DNA of 64,000 bases from Aselliscus stoliczkanus. Taxonomy: Eukaryota; Chordata; Mammalia; Chiroptera; Hipposideridae. Below, piece by piece: positions 56,061 to 64,000 of this stretch. The notes under the pieces were generated by a model. The model was given only the letters and a program-made list of their open reading frames with translations. It did not search any database and had not been told where the DNA came from. The translations under genes and the position numbers were made by a program. Numbering within the stretch: the first letter of the stretch is position 1; each line of letters opens with the position of its first letter. Location of the stretch: positions 154,407,523 to 154,471,522 of the forward strand of contig CM066730.1 of the NCBI GenBank assembly GCA_033961575.1. Reading direction: 5' to 3'.

Positions 56061-57764
56061 AAAGCTGCATGAGGAAAAGCATTTGTTGGGACCAGGGTTG
56101 CTCCATCTGGTAGTCCCCGGGCAGGCAGCTCCGGCTTTAGCCACTAAAGCATCACTGAGAAGCACAGAGGCTGTGGCTTGCAGCTGTGGCTCCTGGTTCT
56201 GACCAGGTGCTGTCCCTGCAAGCTTCTCACCTGTGAAGTGGGGCTGTGAGGAGCCCTTCCACACAGGGCTGTGAAAGACTTTGTAAAGAGTGGCATTATG
56301 AGATAGGAGCGGTGGCCATGCCTTAGGAGTTGGGGAGGGGTAGTGACCTCTAATTTGCTAACGTCATCGATGTATCACAGTGATGACGTCTGCCATGTGT
56401 GAAACTCAAGAGCCCTGGGGTGGCAGAAGAAGTAGACACTCAATATTCTTTTTTCTGAATAAAGTACGAAATAAAAGATTATGTAACATTGAACGTATCA
56501 ATTCAACTGAAAGGCATTTGGACAGTGTCTGGGTGCCTCCTTTCCACCCGCCTGACCTTTGTCAAGGCATTGATCCTCTGGGCCTCAGCACCCACATCTG
56601 CAAAATGGCCCCTGGAATGAAACTGTAAAAAGCCATGCTTGCTCAGCATTTTCTTTTCACTGTCCCTTCATGCCCACCTCCACCTTCCTCACAATCAGGG
56701 TCTGGAATCCCCCAAAGATGTCCAGGCTTGGAGAGGCAGAGCCCCCGCAATGCCACGAGGGCCGTCGCCCAAGTTCTGGCACAGGCACAGAGCAAAAACT
56801 GACCCTTGCTTCATGAAAGTGCTGAAGATTCTAAAACATCAGTGCTCAAGGGACAGTGGTCACTGCGTACGCTCTCCCCACGTGTGTACATAGGTGGAGA
56901 TGGAACCCAGGAGTCCTGACCCCCATCTGGGCACCTTCCATCGCAATGGACCGCCATCCACCATCTGATGCTGAAAGAAGGGCATAAAAAACGAGATGGA
57001 CTTGGCTGGTTGCTGCTCACCGCCCTGCGGCTATTGCTGATGGTCCACAGAGGAAATTTATGGGAAAGGCCAAGGTCTGTATAATGTGAATTTTCGGGTT
57101 TTCCCAGTAAAATTTTGCTGCCGGTTGTGGGGTTGGGAAGTTCATTCCCGGGTCCCCTGGCAGATTCAGACAGGCTGGGTGAGAGGCAGGGGGTGCTTCC
57201 TGCCGGGCCTATGTTCTGGATTCCGGGCATCTGAGATATGTCCTGCCCAGAGTCCTCTCTCCGTGGTGGCATTGGAGGTGATGGGAACCACTGATGTTTG
57301 GAGCAAGGTTTTTGAGTAGCAAATTATTTCCCTCATCTGCAAAATCTGGGGCAGGGATAGACTAATGGTGGGGGTGTCCCATAATTTCCCCTTTGGGCAT
57401 GTGGGAGATGACTGCTGCCTTCCCATGTTCGGGAGGCTTTCTAGAAACACTCATTTTGTTCTATTCATTTTTCCTGGTCACATCCAGGAATACTAATTCA
57501 TTCAGTCAACACATTTGAAAGTAGTGCTTATTGAATGCAAGCCATGATTTAGGCATTGGGGAAACTGCAGACAACAAGCTAGGTCAGACTTGCCCCCAGG
57601 GTTTATAGTGCAGTGGGGAAGTCAGGGAGCCAAGAAGCAAGTAAACAAACAAGATCGTGGCAGGTGACAAGCGCTATGAAGGACATCAAAAGAGGGGGGG
57701 CACTGGGACTAGTGTGGGGAGGGCGTGTGGGAGTCACTTTATGTTGAAATAATTTTAGATTATT

Positions 57765-58240
57765 TATTAATAGATTTATTTATAATAGATTTAGAGAAAA
57801 GTTGCTGCGAGAATAGAACAGACACATCCCATAGGCTCTTTAGCCAGCTTTTCCTGATCATCTTACATGAGCAAAGCACAGTGTAATTATCAAAACCAGG
57901 ACACTGATATCGGTGCAATACCATTAACTAAACTATAGGCTTTTCTTGAATTTTACCAGTTTCTCCACTAACGTCTTTTTTTCTTTTCCAGGATTCAATC
58001 CAGGATCCCACATTGCATTTAGCTGTTTGGTGCCCTTGGTCTCCTCTGATCTATAACATTTGCTAAGTCCTTCCTTGTTGTTCCTGACTTTGACATTTTG
58101 GAAGAGCACTGGCCAGTTATTTTGTGGCATGTGCCTCAATGTGGATTTGTATAATGTTTTCTCATGATTAGATTGAAGTGATGGATTTTGGAGAATACCG
58201 TAGAAGTGATGTCCCCTTCCGAGCACACCAAATTGTAGGA
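57765..58240 (+). mobile_element. Old LINE-1 3'-end-like fragment
   Basis: AGAAAAGTTGCTGCGAGAAT, GGATCCCACATTGCATTTAG and TTTGACATTTTGGAAGAGCA echo the 51000-51470 copy. Family name uncertain. Confidence 0.5.
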
Positions 58241-58792
58241 CAAAACAAACAATTAGTATGTTAGTGTTGTTAGGACCCAGTTGTTCAGTGAAAAAGAAAA
58301 CAAATATAAAATTAAAAAATTTAAATAAAAGCCTAAAATACCAAATTTGAATTGGAAAGATTAATCTGAAGTCATGATTGGTTTTTTTTTTCTCTTAGAA
58401 AATATTATTCCCTCCCTTTGTTCACTGAAAAAGCCTCTGAACAATGGCCACGCAGGGACGGTGGGAGCCGTAAGGCTCACGCGCAGTCTCAGAGCCCACT
58501 CCACTGCAGGGCACAGAGCTCCTGGGGAAATGGCTGATTTCCCACTCAGAGCAGGAAACACATGAGCAGGGCCTGGGACGTCTCATACCAGAGGCCAGGA
58601 AGCTGTCAGAAACTCCTAGGAAGGAGACAAAGTACTCAGAAGCCAAACTGAATAGGCTTTGTAATGGTCAAAGAAGGGACAATTTGAGCACTGGAGAGAA
58701 TAACAACTACAACCGATTGAAACTCATCACATATGTGAATGTCTATTATTTCATCATCAACCTCATCATAAAACATTGGTCTGTTTTAGACA

Positions 58793-58998
58793 GGATTTCT
58801 CCACCGTGGCACGACAGACGTTCTGAGACAGATACACTTTGTTGTGGGGGACTGTCCTTTGTATTATAGATGATTTGGCAGCATCCGCTGCCTCTGCCCT
58901 CTAGATGCCAGTGACACCACCTTCCCCTCCCCAGCTGTGACAACCAAAAATGTCTCCAGATGTTGCCAAATGTCTCCAGGGAGGTTGAGAGCTACTGC
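58793..58998 (-). mobile_element. MER5A-type DNA transposon
   Basis: Reverse copy with CCTCTAGATGCCAGTGACAC, AACCAAAAATGTCTCCAGAT and GAGGTTGAGAGCTACTG. Confidence 0.7.
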
Positions 58999-61900
58999 CT
59001 TGGGGCATAATCAATTCCTTATTCTAAAGCCTGGTAAATAAGGGGGAAAAGCGGTCAAGGCTGGAGGAGGAGGAGCCAGTCATGTGAACAGGTGGCACAT
59101 CCAGGAGGCCTTCGGGGCTGAGATCTAGTGGTCCAGGGGCGAGGCGTCCAGGACGAGCCTGGAGGGACAGGCAAGGGCAGCTAGCACGTAAGAAATTCCG
59201 TTTCTCAGCCCTCAATAACTCAGCACAGAGATTCAAAGGATCCCTTTGGCTTTGCAAGAATGGGATGAAGCTCAAGTGCTGCTGATGCCGGGACAGTGCA
59301 CAACCCTGTGAGGTGGGCTGGAAGCGCCCAAGAGTTTCCTGTGGCTAAGACAGACTTGACAGCCAGCCCTAAGGACCAGGCCAAGATCCAGGACAGACGA
59401 TGCCACCACTGCTTCCACACGTACCTTATTTTCTACAAAGCTCCCCTTGGAGAAACACTCAAAGTGCTTACTTTCTTAACTCCTTTCCTTGGCTCCAGGG
59501 AAATAATCACAGACCTCCTCCGGCTCCTGATTAAACAACCCCAGGTCCCGCGTCTGCCCGAAGGGCCCCCCGGGGCAGGAGGCGCCCACACTTCTGCCTT
59601 TCCACTCCTGAGGCCTGCGCCCACCACCCACAGGCCACACCCTGCGCCCACCAGCCTGACACCAGCAAAGGCTTCCACTATTTTTGTGCCCTGGACAAAA
59701 TTTAGAGTCATCCAGACAACTCAAATCTGTCTTGTTTCTGACCAAAAAGTAAGACTTCAAAAGACCCCTGTTCCTCGAGCTCAGAGCAGCTGTTAAGAGA
59801 ACAGAATCTTCTGTGTCCGTCCATCTTTCCTGCCCTCAAACCCTCCCCAGCCCCGCAGGGTCCCCAGGAGGGGCCTAAGCTCGGCTCTGCATCCCAGGCC
59901 CCCTGAGCTGGCCCATCTCATCCACGCTGCCTCCTGACCGCCTGGCTGCCAACAGCCTCCCCCAGGCCCTCCTGTGGCCGCTCTCCTGGCTGGCCCCACC
60001 CCACCATGGCTAAAGGCTGCTCTCCTCTCAGTCCAGCTGTACAAGCCCCTTGTCCTCCTCTGACCCCACACAGATCAGCGGGCAGATCTCGCCCTTTCAC
60101 GCACCCCAGGGCCCTGTCTTTGGTTCATCTGCCCCGCTGGACGGTGAGCAATTAGAGGGCAGGGACCAAACACTGTGGGGTGGGGGCTAGAGGCTCTCGG
60201 TGGTCCACTTATTAAGTCCCCTGTGTTCCAGGGGCTCAGAGGGGAGGCCCCAGCCCCTTCTCCCCAAGGGCTCCTGGTCCCCAGGACAGTGGCTCTGTGT
60301 CCAGCATCCACAGGTCCTCGGGCGAGGGCAGCGCTGCTGGTCGGGTGGTGGCTTCCACGTCCCAGTGTGTCTCCGTCAGAGGCCACCCATGATTTCACTT
60401 TGCTGTGGGGCTTGCCTGGCCCCTGAGGTGGAGAGCAGGCTCCCCCAGGGCCCTGGAGGCGGACGGGCTGGGCCTGTCTGGCTGGTCCTGCCGGTAACAG
60501 AGGTCGAGGGGCCCACTTGAGGCCTAAAATGAGGCCCGGGTCCCCACGGCCTGTGCAGGCTCACAGGGGAGCCACAGGATTGATCACCTATCGATTCTGC
60601 ATCCTAAGGGCTTCCTCCCACCCAGAAATCTCAGTGCTGCCGAGAGAAGGCCCAAAGCTTCATTTCTGAGGTATTTTTAGTGAGTTCCCATTACTGACTC
60701 TTTTCAGAGCCGTTTCCATAAATGGTTCTGCACTCATAATTACCGGTCGGGGCCTCAGACGGCTTCAGACCCCAAATTAAAAGGGAACACCCGCACAGTC
60801 CACCACATCAAGCCTGCCAAGGCCAAAAATAGATCCAAGGAGATGTGAGCAAGAAGGATGCGATTCCTCCAGTTCCAACCCGGAGGAAGAAGCGACCTGT
60901 GGGCGTTTTCCAGAAAGATGCGGTCTCGGTGACACATCCCTCTCTCCCAGGGGAATGGGTTCCCATGAGGAGGCAGGCTGGGTGTACCCCCTGCCCTGGG
61001 CCTCACCCCTGGAGGAGTCCCCTCAGGAGGCTGGGAGGGGGCACATTCTTTAGTCAGAGCTGGAAAGGCCTTCTGGGCAACCCTGCACAGAGGGGAAACT
61101 GAGGCCCAGAAGGGGAGAGACTTCCCTGGTCACATGTCAGGCTAGGGGCCCTTCATGTGGACTTTCAGACTCGGAGCCAGTGTAAAATGAATGGCCCTAG
61201 AGTTCCTCTCAGTGGCAATACTGGGATGAGGGGTCACCTGTCTTCAGGCTCTTCTGTGAGCAGGTGCCCCGAGAATGCCTGCTGAAGCCCCCTTCCTCCA
61301 GGCAGGGCCCTGGGGGGACTTGGGGTCTCAGGGACATGCTGCACCCATTGTCGGCTTCCGAGAAAACAGGAAGGGCTGGCCCTGCTTTGCCCCACCGACC
61401 AGGCCAGGCTCCTTCACGGGGTCCCCCTGCCTCCCGCTGAATTCCTTTCCTTCACTCAGAGGCTGGGGGTGCACAGCGGGTGGGGTGGGTCATGGAGTCA
61501 GATTTGGTCCCTGTTCTCAGGTGGCTCATAGTTTCCTGGGGAGAAGGAAAGAGAGGGGCTAAGGCCCTGAATCTGCAGGCAGAAAGCAACTGGAATCCCC
61601 AGAGAGACACACACATGATGGAGCCGGGGGCTCTGAGCATGCTGGAGCCTGTCTCTTTGGGAAGAGTAGGAGGTGGGAGGAGTCATATTTATGGAAACTC
61701 TTGCCCACCCCCTTTAAAAGCAGAAATGGAGGTGAGTATATTCTATGTGGCGGGTGCAACATGAGCACTGAAGTAGGATGTTATATTCCTGCTCCCATTT
61801 ATGAAGTTCCTACCATGTGGCGGGCATCAGCTGGCCTCACTGGACATTTTGCTCAGTCTTACACAGCCCTGGAAGGTAGGCCTTACACACCTTGAAGGTG

Positions 61901-61999
61901 TCTTAAAGGGGAGGCCAAAAACTTTAGAAGGAACCTGTGTCATGTCTCATGGTTCCCAGTGGCAGAGTCGGGATAAGTGTCCAGGTTTAATACACCCAC

Positions 62000-62405
62000 A
62001 GAAGGAGGTGCACAAGGATGCTCAGAGCAGCTTTATTCAAACCCCAAACTGGAAACAAGCCAAATGTCCATTAATAAGAATGGATAAATATACTATAGTC
62101 ATGCAATGTGATAGAACTCACGTCTAAAAAAGAACTACAGATACAACATCATGGATGAATCTCAAAAAAGTTACATTGAGTGAAAAACCAGATACAACTG
62201 TAGGTATTTTATGATTCCATTTACATGAAGTTGAACGGACAAACCAAATGAAGTTATGGTGACAGAAATCAAAAGTGGCTGCCTGAGGGGATTGGCTGGT
62301 AGGAGTAGGACTCCCAGGGTACTCACGTTATATGTTCCTATGTGGTCTGAATTTTGAGTAACGAGCATGTGCTATCTCTATAAACCCCAAAACAATAAAG
62401 ACACT
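62000..62405 (+). mobile_element. LINE-1 3' end fragment
   Basis: Contains the L1 3' signature AACTGGAAACAAGCCAAATG, AACATCATGGATGAATCTCA and TTTTATGATTCCATTTACAT, ending near CAATAAAGACACTTTAAAAA. Confidence 0.75.
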
Positions 62406-64000
62406 TTAAAAACAGGATTCTCAGTTTACAACATACATTCAATACAGTCCAATTCAGCAGCACTTTCTGGACCTAATGATGAGCCAGGCCTCTGAGAGGC
62501 AGCTTCTATGTAGAGGAGCAGAGGATGTGCAGGAAGGGAGCCCACCTGCTGTGTGGCCTTGGGAAAATCACCTAAACTTCTCTGAACCTCAATCTCCCTT
62601 TTAAAACAAAGATGTGACAGTAACTATGAGATGCAAATGAAGGACCAGATGTGGAGGTTCTGCAGACTGGACAAGAAACCAGAGGCCCAGAGAAGAGCAT
62701 GATTTGGGCATGATTCGGGTCATGGAGGCATCAGTGGCAGGCCAGACCAGACAAGAATCTGGGGATTGCCTCCCAGCTCAGGTCTCTCCCCTCCCTGAGC
62801 ACAGGCGACACCAGGGTCAGGCTGTCTGCTCCACACGGGTACTGACCCCCATGACTGCGGCCTGGCCAAGGGCAGCCAAGACTCTACAAGGCTGAGATTG
62901 ACAGACAGGCCAGTCAGGGCCACCGGTTCTGACAATAGAGGCCTTGTCCATGGTGTCTGGGTCTTACAGGCTGCTACTGATGGTCAGGGACCTGGCAGGC
63001 ACCAGGCCTGGCTTCTCAGGAGCCAGATGAGGCTGATAGGCGAGGTGGAGCGGGAGGCAACAGGTGTGGGAGCCTGGGCGTGGGCGCTGATAGCACAGGC
63101 ACTCTGCTGTTAGACTCCATGAGGGTTTAGGGGCCCCGACCTTCATGTGCCTGAGGCCTGGGCCTCCAAGCGAGGAAAGAATCCGGCTAGGTGTCTAAGC
63201 CCCCACATCAGCCTAGGTAATTACCAGTTAAAACCACTCTCACTGAGAGTTCTACTGGTGCAATTAGTACCACAGAATAAAGAAGGCCCTTCTGACAGCT
63301 GGCTGGGCCCGCCCACAACTGGGCTTCCACTGACAAAGGCCTGCTTGTTTATCCCACAGCGTCGGGAGGCCTTAGGTCCTAATGAAACATGCAGAGATGG
63401 CAGGGGAAGAAGCCGGGGTTTGGAATCCACAGCCTGGATGATGCCATGGAAGTGCTGTGCCGCCCTGGGCTGGCCATGTAACCTCTCTGAGCCCATGAAA
63501 CGAGGCTGGTAAAACAGCTTCACATGGTGCTGCATGGATGAAACGAGGGCTTATAAGGCTATGGAACTTCAAATGCTAGTTCTTATTCTAAAACTGGTGG
63601 AAACACCTTTGTTTGGCCTTTAAAATCTGTTTCTGGGTTTCACATGTGTATAAGGCACATGGGGACAGTCCCATCACATCCACCACAAGGCTGGGCAGCA
63701 GCGGGGAGGGGCTGGAGTCAGCAGTGACCAGGGCCAGGTTCACCCTAAAAGAGGGTAACTTGCTGCCCCTCTCATGTATCAACCAATCACACAATAACTC
63801 TGATCACTGATCACTAGGAATCCCATGTTACAAGGAGGGACCTGAGGCTCAGAGAGGGTGAGGGACTGCCTAAGATCACACAGCAGTCAGGAGGGGAAGC
63901 AGGTCTTCCTGAGCTCAGGGTGCTGCTCAGTTCACAGAAGCAGCTCCCACTAGAGCTGTGCACACCTTGACCCACGGGATGTTGGGGGGAGCAGGACATG

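Larger units (their letters stand above)
53137..64000. other. BMP8 intron 1 or upstream region; no coding exon found
   Basis: No sequence encoding the BMP8 signal peptide or the LDLYHAM/VMSFVN segment of exon 1 is present. Contents I can name are one SINE, a CA microsatellite, a MER5 copy and LINE-1 fragments. The remainder is non-coding, with moderate GC and no CpG-rich promoter that I can identify. Confidence 0.6.

Noticed and set aside
55584..56264. 226-codon frame across a SINE
   Set aside because: Most of it is the antisense translation of the SINE. Nearly identical peptides appear at every other copy of this SINE.
53137..64000. BMP8 exon 1
   Set aside because: No frame encodes the expected signal peptide or the LDLYHAM-type segment, so exon 1 must lie outside the window.

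Overview
This is vertebrate, specifically placental-mammal, nuclear DNA: small exons with GT/AG splice sites, long introns and dense interspersed repeats. Many repeats are tRNA-derived SINEs whose 3' end reads CCCCAATAAAATC followed by an A tail. Together with bat-like LINE-1 and small Tc1/mariner-type elements, this suggests a bat, most likely a rhinolophoid (horseshoe or leaf-nosed type). The species call is an inference from remembered repeat families and was not checked against a database.

Layout. (1) 1-9.24 kb: the 3' half of PABPC4 on the + strand, eleven coding exons (the first cut by the window edge) plus a 3'UTR exon, all intact. (2) 11.05-30.97 kb: a PPIE-like gene on the + strand. 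Its RNA-binding (RRM) exons are damaged (one frameshift, two lost splice donors, no first exon found), but six downstream exons form an undamaged 234-codon cyclophilin frame. (3) 35.90-53.14 kb: BMP8 on the - strand, exons 2-7, intact; exon 1 lies outside the window. (4) 48.22-50.21 kb: an intronless OXCT2 (testis succinyl-CoA:3-ketoacid CoA transferase) retrocopy nested in BMP8 intron 3 on the same strand, killed by frameshifts, a nonsense codon and a SINE insertion. (5) 53.14-64 kb: BMP8 intron 1 or upstream sequence, with repeats only.

The order PABPC4 > PPIE-like > < BMP8 (with nested OXCT2) matches, in reverse complement, the human 1p34 block BMP8A-OXCT2P1-PPIEL-PABPC4. It does not match the sister block PPIE-BMP8B-OXCT2. 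The PPIE-like and OXCT2-like genes here are therefore best read as the counterparts of the human pseudogenes PPIEL and OXCT2P1. The genes share a duplication history, not a pathway: PABPC4 binds poly(A), PPIE is a spliceosomal cyclophilin, BMP8 is a TGF-beta ligand and OXCT2 is a spermatid mitochondrial enzyme.

No prokaryotic, viral, CRISPR or operon-like system is present. The most interesting signals are the half-dead PPIE-like gene with a pristine isomerase half, a LINE-1 copy that keeps both ends and target duplications but lacks nearly all of ORF2, serial SINE insertions at one site next to a BMP8 splice donor, multi-unit tRNA SINEs, and a pair of 81-bp inverted-repeat elements, one nested inside a SINE.
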